From contig OX422210.1 of NCBI GenBank assembly GCA_949130495.1, positions 639,182,585 through 639,246,584 on the forward strand: a stretch of 64,000 nt of DNA, given 5' to 3'. The DNA comes from Sambucus nigra. Lineage: Eukaryota > Streptophyta > Magnoliopsida > Dipsacales > Adoxaceae. The notes beneath the pieces were generated by a model. The model was given only the letters and a program-made list of their open reading frames with translations, searched no databases and had not been told where the DNA came from. This document shows positions 43,806 to 55,587 of this stretch, in pieces. The position numbers and the translations under genes are program-made. Numbering within the stretch: the first letter of the stretch is position 1; each line of letters opens with the position of its first letter.

Positions 43806-45155
43806 ATGAATCCTATCAGTTTTTATATGGAAGGTCAGTTTTTTTCTAGACCACCGTTGTTTGATGGGTCTATATATACCAATTGGAAAGCGCATATAAA
43901 ACCAATACTTAGAGTGATAGATGAACAGGTATGGTTAGCTCTTCTTAAGGGATAGTCCCTACCCACGTCTTTAGTAGGCGAATATAGAATCCCCACACTC
44001 GTTGAAACCTGGAGTGAGGATGAACATAAATTGTCTAACTATAATTCACGTGTCTTGAATGCTTTATTTTGTGCAATCACACTAGAGGATTTTCACTGTA
44101 TTACGACATGTGAAATGTCTAAAGAGGATTGGGATGTACTCCAACTCATTCATGAGGGTACTTGTATTGTTAAGGCTTCTAAACTACATAACCTCACCAC
44201 TCAGATTGAAATCATTAGGATGGAGCATTTGATGAGTTTTATGCGAGATTGTCTAATATTTTTAACTCATTATTTAACTTATGAGAGAGAATACCCAAAA
44301 CAAGAGTTGTCAGGAAAATTTTGAGGTCCTTATTTGAAAGATTTAATTCTAATATCACGGTTTTGAATTCTTTGGGAACTTTAGACTCTACGAAACTTGA
44401 AGAGCTTGTGGGTGATCTTTAAACCTATGACCTCAACACACTTCTTCTAAAAATATGAAGAAAGATAAGAGCATTAATTATAAAGACTTAAAGGAGGAAA
44501 CACTTGTTTCAAATGATGAGTCAAACATCGATTTTGATGATATAGCCATGTTTGCAAAAAAAATAGAAAATTTCTTAAGTTTGAAAATTAGACGAAAGGT
44601 GACGAACAGAAGTTAAAGAAAAACAAGTTTAATAAGGATGGAAAATTTCCTAAAAATCATAATGATAATTTTAAGATGGATGAATCAGATAGATTTTTTA
44701 GGTGTAAGGATTATGGCCATAGGGCAGCAGAATGTACCACTAAGCTTAAGATGGAAGGCAAAAAGTCGAAGGCATGCAATGCTACTCTTTGAAATAGTGA
44801 ATCGAAATAGGAATCTAATTACATAATTGAGGGTAATTACACCACGTTAATGGCCAATCATGTGAGCCTTTATGAAATGTCTTTCGATGATGGTAATTAT
44901 GTGCATGACAATTCTGAGGCTAAAGTGTCTGAATCCCAAGTAAGTGGTGATGAAGAAGAAGAAAATGAGGATAGTGAACTTCAAGTTACCTTTCAGGAGT
45001 TATTGGCCGAGTCATTGAAGTTGAAAAAGGTGAACTTAAAGTTGGAAGAAAAGTTGAAAGAACGTGCCATTCGAAATGATGATTTTAAATTGATTGAGGA
45101 TCATAGGTCATATGAGAAGAATCTTAAGGAGAAGCTCACTTTTGTTAAGGGGTAA
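43806..45155 (+). pseudogene. gag: Copia-type gag of E1
   Basis: Starts at ATG 43806 (MNPISFYMEGQFFSRPPLFD), with the typical copia gag opening F-D-G-S-x-Y-x-x-W-K and DEQVWLAL. A stop at 43953-43955 sits at a Trp codon, a frameshift near 44230-44320, and further stops follow. The segment LDSTKLEELVGDL is shared with E2's gag. A zinc knuckle (FRCKDYGHRAAEC, about 44695-44735) lacks its first Cys. The last part, 44850-45152, is open: an acidic stretch followed by a Lys/Leu/Glu coiled coil. No pol follows it. Confidence 0.82.
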
Positions 45156-46730
45156 TGTGATAAACTTTGGGATTTAATGGATATTTTAAAGAAGGACTCC
45201 TTGCTTTTGAAGAGTCTCATCATTTTATCGAGTCTAGGGTAGAGGAGTTAGAAGAGAAATTGAGAGAATAAAGTCATATAAAATTTGATTCAGAGTCTGA
45301 GTTGGAAAAGTTGGACAAGATGTTAGGCACCATCCAAATTGAAAAGGATAATTTTAGATTTTTCTTCGATGATCCCGTTGCTTCCACTGATAAATCCAAG
45401 ACCAACATTTTAAGAGGGTCAACCACTGCCAAGGACGTTAGAAAAGGTTAAACCCAAGATGACATTCCTCGTCGTGTCTACATGTGCACACATTATGGTA
45501 GGAAACGTATCCTTAGGCTTTTTTGCGTTGATATTAGATAAGGTCCGAGGAATTCTAAGAATAGAGTCACCGAGTTTCTCAAAATCCAAGAGCGTCGTGC
45601 TACACTTATGTGAGTTAGGAAATCATATTTGGAGGCTCTAAACATTAGACTTGTATTCTCGAATGATTGGACATGATACTTCTCATGCTAAATCTAATGG
45701 TTTATTGTGTTTCATATTTTCATATACTAGCTTTTAAGCTTCATAATATATGTGATTTCTAGTTATATGATGTGTATCTTTTGTATTTTGATTTTCCATT
45801 TATTTTGTTTTATTATGAAAAAAAAGATTTTATTTGTCTTTTGAGTGTAGTTTCAAGTGGTTTTATATTTGAAAAAATTTTAAAAACTAAAAAAGACTTT
45901 TATTTATGTGTAGTTTACTTTTACACATTTTTTGTTGCATGTTTGTGTGTTTGAAACCCATTTCTTCCATGTATTTATGTGACTAGGACATCTGATTATG
46001 ATTTTCTATACTTGGATTTATCTTAATCATGCTTTCATGGCATAATTTGAAATTGATTTTCTTTGATGAATTCACTTTCTATATGTCTCTGCACACACTT
46101 TACATGATCTTTTTTGAATTTTATTGCCTATGTTGCATGAACTAAGTGAGGTGTTTTCTTATCAATCTTGTGATTTACATAAAATATTTTGACTATGGGG
46201 GGTTTGTGCATGTAAGAACCATTACGTGAGTTTGTTCTTATTTGATAAAAAAATTGACTATACAATGCGAAGGGCTACGAAAGGGGGATTATCCTTCGCG
46301 TGAAAGGCCACCGTTGGCAAGAGCCTAAAAGAAAAGAGAGGCAAAGAAAATAAAATATTTCCAAGGCTAAATTTATTTATTAATGCTTCAAAATTTAGTC
46401 TTAAAAATGAAAAAAAATGCATATATGTTTATATTTTGGGAGTGTTAAGTTGAAAATAAATGACTTTGCACAATGAATCCTAGTTATGCTTAATTGTTTG
46501 ATGCTATTGATTTGAGAATCATCAAGATTGTCTAGGCTAGTGTGCATTGTGTATATTGGTCCATATTCGAGTTCTTTATTTATCATAATGAGGTTAAATT
46601 AAATTTGATAAGTTTTTGCGATCAAATAGAACTCCTTGAACATTTTTGAGTAATTGGGTCATATTTCATTTGTATTTAGTTCATTCCCCTTCATTCCGTA
46701 CCACCTTTGTTTAGACACGTCGATATTATG
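45156..46730. other. Non-coding interior of E1, left part
   Basis: Around 45465-45530 a frame reads CTHYGRKRILRLFCVDIR, like a decayed second Cys-His knuckle or the gag end. After that no protein can be followed. A segment near 46262-46325 (GGGCTACGAAAG...ATCCTTCG...CCGTTGGCAAGAG) recurs in E3 and looks like a conserved non-coding block of the family. Confidence 0.6.
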
Positions 46731-48706
46731 TATGCCACCCCATATTTTTTAATAATTAGGTTAATCAAATATATTCATTAAAATTTATAGTTTGTCAAAA
46801 CAATTTAAATATCATCCTTAGTATAATAAGAAACAAAGATTAAAATTAAACCAAAAGTAAAGATCGACATGAGAAATCCTCAAATACTGATATATAATGA
46901 ATAGAAGTTAATTAAATCACCAAGTAAAAACAAATACATACTAATTCTCTCAACACCAATTTATCCTTTACAACTAGATAAAAATACGTAAACCTCGCAT
47001 CTCTTAAAATAAATTAAATAAATCTAAAAGTAGGTACAACCCCTACATATTCAAAGCTCGGGGATGAATGGAATGGAAGTCACTGTGGTCAAGTAAAAAA
47101 CTGGGCTGGGTACACGGGAGCACCTGTGACAACGAAATGGTTTAGGCCCACCACGATAAGATAATAGTTATACACTCGAGTAGTAAAACTATCAATCATG
47201 ATTATTAATAATAAACTCTACAATTATTAAAATAAATAATTTTACATCACCTTTAATAATGTCAAATCATTGGAGTTAAGTATTTTTAATAGTTATGTTG
47301 TCAACTCCATCATTTACCATATAAAAATAATTTACTAAGTAAAAGGACACTTTTAAAATTATCATATGGGTTCTCAAATTTGAACTAAATTACAAAATCC
47401 CAGTGGGGCCATTCACATGGGTATAACATGCAGTTATTCGCACGGTAAAAACCATGCCCGTTCTCACGCCACCGTGCACACAATAAAAACTATGTCTATT
47501 CGCACGGTGCACGGAAACCAACGTCATCAAGAATCAAATCTGTACACCTCATGTCCCAAGCCTAGAATTACGATCACCATTTCCTTCTTAAAATGAAGTT
47601 TTATGCCCCATATTTCCTAATTTTAGTCTAGGAGAGCTATTAAAGTTAACCCATACATATAAATCTCACTTTCTCATATATAATTGTGAGCTTTCAATAT
47701 ATAAAATGTCATAATCAAGATTTATATTAAAATTTGATGGATATATGCCATTACATGTAAATAATTGATTTATCACATGATTTCATTCAAATAGGAACAT
47801 CTGAAACAAAACATATAAATCTCTACTCAATTCCATTAAGCTAAACATGAAATTTCAAGAATTGAAATTATTCATTTATGTACCAAAATCACCATTTCTC
47901 CATGTATCAAATAAACTTAATTATTTCTACACTATTTTCATAATTTATAAAAAAATTTAGGTAGAAATCATTATTTGCAATCGTGAGAAGAAAGAGTACA
48001 ATTATCTTGCTTTGAATGATTAATGTCAAGTTCTAAAAGAAAGATGAGAAAAACCCTTTGAAATAATCCCTTGCAATTGCTCCTCAAAATCACCATTTTT
48101 TGTAAAGAAGCTTCCAATGGTTCTTGAAAATAAATAGTTGAAATTTTCTTCCAAGATGTTACCAAAAGTATTTTCCCAAATCAAAGTTTAAAATTGTAGA
48201 ATTTTTGTACAGAAATTTGTGAATTGGGAGTAAGTATTTTATGTGATGTTTAGAAGTGGGATTATAGATATTTAGGAGGTGGTAGGGTCTTATGTAGGTT
48301 TTTATATTAATTTTTCTGAACTCGAGCTTTCTCCCCAAGTATATGTTTTTTAATTTTTTTTCCTAAATCCTTGCTTTCTCTCTAAGTATGCTTCAATTCC
48401 CTTATTAACCTTATCCACCCAACTAATTATATTAGTTTTTAAATAATAATTTAAAAGTCCTCAAACATTTGAAATTTATTCTTTTTTCAAATAATACTTG
48501 AATTCCAACTAACTCCAAATTACTTTCAAAGTTTTTTCTAAAACTTTATTTTCCTATTTAAATAATTATAAAAATTTAGTTTTAATTTAAAAATAATTAT
48601 TAATTTATTTTTTAAAAAATTTCCAAAAATTCAATTAAATCCCAAGCATTCAAATCAACTAATTATTTTAATTAATTAAATTGTTTTTAATTTATGGGGA
48701 ATTACA
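46731..48706 (-). repeat. Solo LTR (Del/Tekay-like) inside E1
   Basis: On the minus strand it starts TGTAATTCCCCATAAATT and ends GGGGTGGCATA, 1,976 bp. It is flanked by an exact TTATG duplication (46726-46730 and 48707-48711). The interior has GTGCGAATA/CCGTGCG repeats and AT-rich segments as in LTRs of chromovirus Del/Tekay elements. There is no primer site or coding DNA, so it is best explained as a recombination remnant. The final CA has become TA. Confidence 0.72.
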
Positions 48707-48820
48707 TTATGCTAGTGTGAAAAACTTATGTGTTTTATGTCTTTTTGTGGTTTTATACCTATATACACTTTTGTGCTTCATTGGTGTATGGTTGTTCTCT
48801 CTCTCTCTCTCTCTCTCTCT

Positions 48821-48878
<58 letters not shown>

Positions 48879-49538
48879 TATGTTTGTTTTTGAGTCTTTG
48901 CGTTTGATTTTAATCCATGTTTGTCATATGCTAAATCTTCGATTCATATTGCCATGATTTATGATCACATAGGTATCTTTTATTGCTTGCTATCATTGGT
49001 ATCTCATTTATGCATCAAAATTGATATCTTTTGTTCATTGTTTGGATTATTTGTACTTGTGTTACCAAGATGTTTATCGTTGCATGTTTCACTTCACATC
49101 ATCGCATTATATTACTTATTTTCCTTTATGTTTACATATGTTACGTTTGGGGGAGAAGTTATTATACACTTTATTTTTTTATTTATTCCTGAATAAAAAG
49201 GGAAAGAAATGGTATTTAACTCTTTAATTCGGGGGGAGATTTTTACCTTAGGGTGAGACATCTTATCTTAAATGGAGATTGTTTAGACAAAGGGGAAGGA
49301 TTTTTCAATTGCAATTTATATTTTTATTCATTCAAGTTGTATTTAAAAGGTGTGTTTAAGTGTGCAAGTTTACAACGATGCGACAAAGTTTACACAAGAG
49401 CAAAGCTACTCAAAGTTTGCATCTGTCAAGTACTTACTTTTTTCTTTTGGGATTGGGGATTGAGCTTATAAGATGAGTTTGACGACACATAGGTTTTTGT
49501 TTTTGAATTTAGTCTTGGAATAGACAAAGGGGGAGATT
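48707..49538. other. Non-coding interior of E1, right part
   Basis: Low-GC DNA with a (CT)n(AT)n microsatellite at 48796-48876. It ends with the purine tract at 49526-49538. No credible protein. Confidence 0.7.
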
Positions 49539-50397
49539 TATAAGGACAAATTTCCGAATCGATCCAATTTGTATGTATTGTTTTAATTCCATTTAGACAA
49601 AATCATTTGAGTCATAGGTTAGTTATTAAGTGTTTATCCTTCAAATATTATGTCATATGTTTAATTGGGGACCATAGCGGGAAAGTTAGAATGTCTACAT
49701 CATCGTCGTGTTTCATTCCACGTTTTGTCTTCAATGATCACGAATCTCATAAGGTATGAATGTGTATATTTTTAATCCTTGGTATTTCATTGGGTGTCTT
49801 TTTCAGGATATTTTTCATAATTTTTTTTAACGAAAATTGACTTTTTTCTTCTTCTAAAAAGTCATTCGAACGAGTTTTAATTCTGGTCAAATGCAATTAC
49901 TGAGTTTGTTTAAACGAGTGTTTATGGATGTTCAAATGAGATAGTGAAGATATTTCAAAATACTTTCTAATCGGTATCAAATAAGAAAGTTTTGTTATCA
50001 GGTTGAACTTGTTGGAAGCTCATTCGAAGAACATCCGAACGAAATTCCTGGTGTTGTTCGAACGAGCCTCAATGTCGTTCAAATGAGATTGGCAGCTTCA
50101 TTCGAAAGAATCTACTGTTTTCAATAGAACTAGATTTTGTCACCTTGAAATTTGTATTTTTTTTATATAAATAAGGGAGGTGGGAATTTTTTACTTGAGA
50201 ATTTTGGCAAAAATTATTTCCCTATCTTTAACTAAAAGCCTTTAAACCCCAGTTTCACCCAAACACTTTGAGATCCAAGTTTCATCTCTATATTCTCAAT
50301 TGAGATCTTTATTTGACACCAAAAGTTTGTGTACTTATCATCATACTGTTGATTATTGTTTTGTATAGTGGACTCCGTGCTCGTTGTGGTTTAAATG
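49539..50397 (+). repeat. 3' LTR of E1, truncated
   Basis: TATAAGGACAAATTTCCG... matches 42421 onward (first base pair TG changed to TA) up to GTGGTTTAAATGTG. Beyond that the match ends and E3 sequence in the other orientation begins. Confidence 0.75.
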
Positions 50398-50724
50398 TGT
50401 AAAAGGTGGTAGAGTGGCCTAGTTATATGTATAAATTGTAGAGTAGGTCACATACATACCAAATTCAATTTAGTCCAAATTTTATCATAATTAACTTAGG
50501 TGAACATGCAAGATATTCAAAACTAAATGAAAACAAACCACAACGCAAAAAACAGACGATAGGAGATGACGAAAAATACTTTTCGGGAAAAACTTATATT
50601 CGACACTGATTCCAACTAAGTATTACAAATAGACATACAGAGACTTACAAAACTTAGAGCTCCACTAATCAACGTAAAAATGTCTTCAATGTAAGTTGTC
50701 CACAATAAACAATGCAAATCTAGT
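50398..50724 (-). repeat. Distal end of the 3' LTR of E3
   Basis: On the minus strand this reads on from 54775 when E2 is removed. Its inner part (TGCATGTTCACCTAAG, GATAAAATTTGG) matches the ends of E1 and E2 LTRs. It abuts E1's LTR at about 50397, so E3 was inserted into E1's 3' LTR. Confidence 0.58.
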
Positions 50725-52027
50725 TGAGAATGGGGCAATGGTTCCAGAATTCTGAAATTTTTTATTTCTTCAACTCAAAATTTCTCTTAAAGAAAATTAA
50801 TTCAAGTTCAAATTTACACAAACCAAATTTAAACAAGAATTCGCCAAATTTACTTTTTTTTAAAACTAAAACTACCCAAATAAACTAAGAACAAATTAAA
50901 CTATTTTGTCATTAAATTGATTTTATCTTTTTAACCTAAGCATGCATCTAGGTGAATTTCAAGATAAAATAAACCACCACAATGATGCGATGTACGAGGA
51001 AAATCCACAATGGAAAAAACCTCGGACGACCCAAACACACTAAGTATGGAATTAAAAAATGACTCAACTCCTTCGCAAGTCTTGTCACTCTTCGTGCCTT
51101 AAACCTATGCCTAATGATAACGCATGAGTCCACCTATGTCTTGGAGTCCACCAATGGGGCACAACAACCATCATGTATACGAAGTCCACCGTATGAGATC
51201 CAACGAGCACGAAATCCTCCGTAAGAAAGAATCCTAAAAAATGTAGAGAATGATAAACCCGATGCCAAAACTTGATCTCAAAGCATATATGTATGTTAAA
51301 ACTTGGATCAAAACAAATTGGGTGTGAACTTGGGTTGATGTTTGATAAAAATTAATCATAAATGATTAAAAATATTGATGAAATTTTTGAGAGAGATTTT
51401 GAGATCTAAAGCATGGAAAAGTTATGTGAGAAAACTCCTATTCAGCACTACATAAAGTGAATAATAAAGTCGTGGGGAGTTGAGAAAAAACGTGCCACAA
51501 AAAACTTATTTTTCGCTCCCATATCGTTAACAATCTCATTCGAACGAGACTTCTAATGAGATGTCAGCACAATCTCATTTGAAGCCTTGTTCGAACGATA
51601 CTTATAACTAGATGACAGAACAAATGAAAAATCTCGTTTGAAATTATTTGAACGAGGCTATCAAATTCCGTTCGAATGAACCAAAAAAATGTTCAAACGA
51701 CACGCAAAAAATAAAATATTTTTCTTTAGAAAAACATAAAGTCATTTTAAAACCTTTTAAAATAATCATAACACCCAAAAATGAAATATCCAAGGCCTAA
51801 AATAATATGAGCATTCATACATGAGAGATCCTTAGAATGTTGATGACGAAAATGAGGCACAAAACATGACCTAGGATGCTATCTCTCTGACTTGGCCGCT
51901 ACGTCTTCACCAAAATGTCATAGGCTTGAAAGGTCACAAATATAACTTTTATCCTATGACTCAAAGAGTTTTATTGGGAATTAAGCCAATACATACAAAT
52001 TGACTCAATTAAAAATTTATCCTTACA
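50725..52027 (-). repeat. 3' LTR of E2
   Basis: Plus-strand TGAGAATGGGGC...ATCCTTACA, 1,303 bp. Matches 53507-54774, including the GTCATAGGCTTGAAAGGTCA segment near 51925. Confidence 0.82.
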
Positions 52028-52374
52028 GATCTCCCCCTTAGACATACGCTAGCTTCTCTCACCTTCAATATACTCTAGCTTCAACATACTCTAGCTTCTC
52101 TCACCTTCAACATACTCAAGCTTCTCTCGAAGAGTCCTTTCATGTGCCTTAGATCTTCAATTAAAACATTCTCATCATTACCTATATCATGTTCTTTCAT
52201 CCTATCTTCCAACTTCAAGTTAGCCCTTTTTAATTGTAATGATTCTGAATACAACTCACGGAAGGCAACTTGGAATTCACTATTCTCCTACTCTTCTTCA
52301 TGCTCACTCTCTTCTCCACTCACTCTACTATCACACACTTGGGATTCATAAATAATGGCCTCGAAAGTATCATG

Positions 52375-53440
52375 TTAAGAAATTTCTTTATGGGAAGATT
52401 CGTCATCAATGCTGACATGACTAGCCATGAACGCGATGAAGTTTTGCTCAATGAGAGAATCGGGTCCCTCTTTCGGTTCACTATCACTAAGGGTGACATT
52501 ATATGAAATTGGTTTCTTTCCTTCCTTCATTAGTTTAGTGGGACACTCAGCTACCTTGTGGCCATAACCCTCATAACCAAAACATCTATTCGACTCATCC
52601 CTCTTAAAATCATCATTATAATTTTTAGGGAGCTCCTCGGATTTGTTATACTTAGACTTCTCAAATTTCTTATAATAATTTTTAAATTTCTCTTTATTAA
52701 ACTTAAGAAATTTTCTAAACTTCTTAGAAAACATAGGTATATCATCCGAGTCGATGTCAGACTCATCATTCGAAATCGGTGTTTCCACTTTTGGGGCTTT
52801 CAAAGCTATAGCCTTATCCTTATTCTTCACATCCTTGGAGGTAAACATGTCAAGTTCGTAGGTTTGTAAGTCACCTACAAGCTCGTCAAGTTTTGTAGAG
52901 TTTAAAGTGACTAAAGAATTCAAAACGATCACTTTTGGATTAAACCTGCCGAGTAATGACCTCAATATTTTCTTTACAACACGATTTTCAGCTATATTCT
53001 CTCCCAAGTTAAAAGATGTATTTATAATATCGAACAATCTAGTATATAACTCATCGAAAGTTTCACTCTTATCCATTGCAATGGTTTCAGAGTTTAAAAG
53101 CCTTAATAACACTAGTACCGTCATGGGTGAGTTGGAGTGTGTCATGAGCCTCTTTAGACATTTCACAAGTCATAATCCGACGGAACTCCTCCGGTGTGAT
53201 CGCACTAAAAAGAGAATTTAAACCACGAGAATTGAAATTTGCTAGCTTAAGCTCAGCCTTACTCCATCTTTCTATGAGTTTAGGAACACAGACTTATCCT
53301 ACTAAACACGTTGGTGGGGACTACCCTCTAACAACCACTTGCCAAACCTGTTCATCAAATGACTTAAGTGTTGACCTCATACGGGATTTCTACTACGCGT
53401 TGTTAGAACCATAAAAAATAGGAAACTTCAAAAATGACAA
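52375..53440 (-). pseudogene. gag: Copia-type gag of E2
   Basis: The N-terminal part (KSRMRSTLKSFDEQVW, about 53390-53340) carries several stops. Around 53090 a frameshift leads into a long open stretch, 53090 to 52375. That stretch has the gag core (FDELYTRLFDIINTSFNLGE, KKILRSLLGRF), LNSTKLDELVGDLQTYELD, a Lys/Phe-rich region and a zinc knuckle RCFGYEGYGHKVAEC whose second Cys is Tyr. The C-terminus ends at HKEIS. Much of the core is intact, better than in E1. Confidence 0.83.
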
Positions 53441-53488
53441 ATTTTCCACATTAAAACCCAAAGGGATCTAACACAATAATTTAGTTCA

Positions 53489-53503
53489 CCTGCTCTGATA
53501 CCA
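53489..53503 (-). other. Primer-binding site of E2
   Basis: TGGTATCAGAGCAGG on the minus strand; its first 12 bases match the standard initiator tRNA-Met site. Two to three bases separate it from the LTR. Confidence 0.9.
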
Positions 53504-53506
53504 ATT

Positions 53507-54774
53507 TCAGAATGGGGCAATGGTTCCAGAATTCTTAAAATTTTAATTTCTTCGACTCAAATTTTCTCTTAAAAAAAATTAATTCAAGCTCAAATTTACA
53601 TAAACCAAATTTAAACAAGAATTTGCCAAATTTACTTTTTGTTAAACTAAAACTACCCCAATAAATTAAGCACCAATTAAACTATTTTTTTGTTAAACCA
53701 ATTTTATCTTTTTAACTTAAGCATGAATCTTGGTGAATTGCAAGATAAAATAAACAACCACGATGCATGAGGAAAACCCACAATGGGAAAAACCTCGGAT
53801 GGCCCAGCCACAAGTCCGCTAAGTACGAAATTACGTAAGGACACGACAGAATAATTACATAACGAATCGATGCCTTCACAAGCCTTGACGTAATTTATTC
53901 CTTCAACCTTTGCCGAGTGACAATGCAGGAGTTCACCTACATCTTAGAGTCCACCAATGGGGCAGAATAACTGTCATGCATACAGAGTCCACCGTATGAG
54001 GACCAACGAGCATGGAATCCTTCGCAAGAAATAATCCTCAATAATTTAGAGAATGATAAACTTGATGCCAAAACTTGATCTCAAAGCATTTATGTATGTT
54101 AAACACGGATCAAAATAAACTAAGCGTAAACCTGTGTTGATATTTGATAAAAATTAATCATAAATGATTAACAAACATTGATGAACTTTTTGAGAGAGTT
54201 TTTTAGCTCTAAAGCATGAAAAAGTTATGTGAAAAATCTCCCATCCCGCACAACATAAAGTGGATAAGAAAGTAGTGGGAGTTGAGAAGAAAACTACCAC
54301 GAAAATGATTTTTTTAGATTTTTTTTCCATCTCGTTCAAATGAGACTTCTAACGAGATGACAATACAAACAAAAAATGTCATTTGAATTCATTTGAATGA
54401 GGCTATCAAATCCCATTCGAACGATCCAGGATAATATTCGAACGACGCGCACAAAAATAAAATATTTTTCTTTAGAAAAAATATAATGTCATTTCAAAAC
54501 CTTTTAAAGTAATCCTAACAAATGAAAATGAAATTTCTAAGGCCCAACATAATATAAGCATTCATCTATGAGATATCCTTGGAACGTTGATGACGAAAAT
54601 GAGGCACGAAATACGACATATGATGTGATCTCTTTAACTTGGCCGCTACGTCTTCAACTAAAATGTCATAGGCTTGAAAGGTCACAGCACAACTTTTATC
54701 CTATGACACAAAGAGTTTTATCCAGAATTAAGCCAATACATATAAATTGACTCAATTGGAAATTTTTCCTTACA
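53507..54774 (-). repeat. 5' LTR of E2
   Basis: Minus-strand TGTAAGGAAAAATTTCC...CCATTCTGA, about 1,268 bp, collinear with 50725-52027 but clearly diverged. Its plus-strand first bases TC replace TG. Confidence 0.82.
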
Positions 54775-55587
54775 CTACCACCATCCCATTGTAATCAGCC
54801 CTTGCCTTGGTATTCACCAATCATTCTTAGGAATCGATATTCCTATCTTCTTCATCAAGAGAGACTCAACTCCACAAAGTCAGCAGTAGAGAATTAACTC
54901 TATAAGGGTTTGAACATAAAATGTATTCTTCTAGGGTTTGATAAAGCTCAGCAAATCATTCACGGGATTTGATTTAGAAAAGAAAAGAGTTTTAAATAAA
55001 CTAGGATTTAAAAACCTATTGGATATACATAGAAAAACAAATCTCACCAAAAGTTCTAAGAAAAACTAATTGGACCCCATTTTATAGAAAACACAAATTT
55101 TTCGAGGCATCCCAAATTTTGAGAAAAGTCGTTTGAATGAAAACTGGACTTCATTCAAACGAAAATAACATCTCATTCGAACTTAGGGAAATCTCGTTTG
55201 AACGAGCTTCAAACGAAATAGGTTTTATAAATAGATTAAACATGTTTGATGTTCGTTTGAAGTTCATTTGAACGAACTCTCAATCTCGTTCGAAAGAAAG
55301 TCCAAAGTCATTCGAACGACTGTAAAAACATTTTTTTAAGAAATATTACAAAATAAGCCTTGAACATTTTATGAAAAGCATCCCTGCATAAAGTGTTTAT
55401 GCATAAATGAAAACCATATACTTTCTCGATGATTATATGGACGGTCTCAACTCATTTAATCTGCGATTCTTGCTTGATCACTAACTTGTCTTCACTTTGA
55501 AGATCTTGAGAAATACATGATGATGAAGACGTAACATAATATGATAAATTAGAATAGATGATGAGCAATCATAAAATTGCTCTTATA
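54775..55587 (-). repeat. Proximal part of the 3' LTR of E3
   Basis: On the minus strand, TATAAGAGC follows the purine tract AAAGGGGGAGATT (55588-55600) as in E1. It contains five or more TTCRAACGA-type motifs (55120-55320) and continues beyond E2 at 50724. Confidence 0.68.

Larger units (their letters stand above)
42421..50397 (+). mobile_element. Copia-type gag-only element E1 (3' LTR interrupted by E3)
   Basis: 5' LTR 42421-43768, tRNA-Met-type primer site, a degenerate copia gag, a long non-coding interior holding a solo LTR, a purine tract (AAAGGGGGAGATT, 49526-49538) and a 3' LTR from 49539 that stops matching at about 50397. No RT, integrase or protease motif is present. The two LTRs differ by more than 10% in their first 80 bp by eye, so the element is old. 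This fits the published idea of TR-GAG elements. Confidence 0.78.
50725..54774 (-). mobile_element. Compact copia-type gag-only element E2
   Basis: Minus-strand order: 5' LTR (54774-53507), primer site, gag, purine tract AAGGGGGAGATC (52028-52040) and 3' LTR (52027-50725). The interior is only about 1.5 kb and holds gag and nothing else. Both LTRs begin TGTAAGG on the minus strand, and both show the TTCGAACGA-type motifs. The flanks CTAGT and CTACC agree at only three of five bases, so the duplication has decayed. It splits the LTR of E3. Confidence 0.82.

Noticed and set aside
48681..48957. ORFs rich in Ser-Leu and Tyr-Ile (also at 41835-42138)
   Set aside because: Translations of CT, GA and AT microsatellites.
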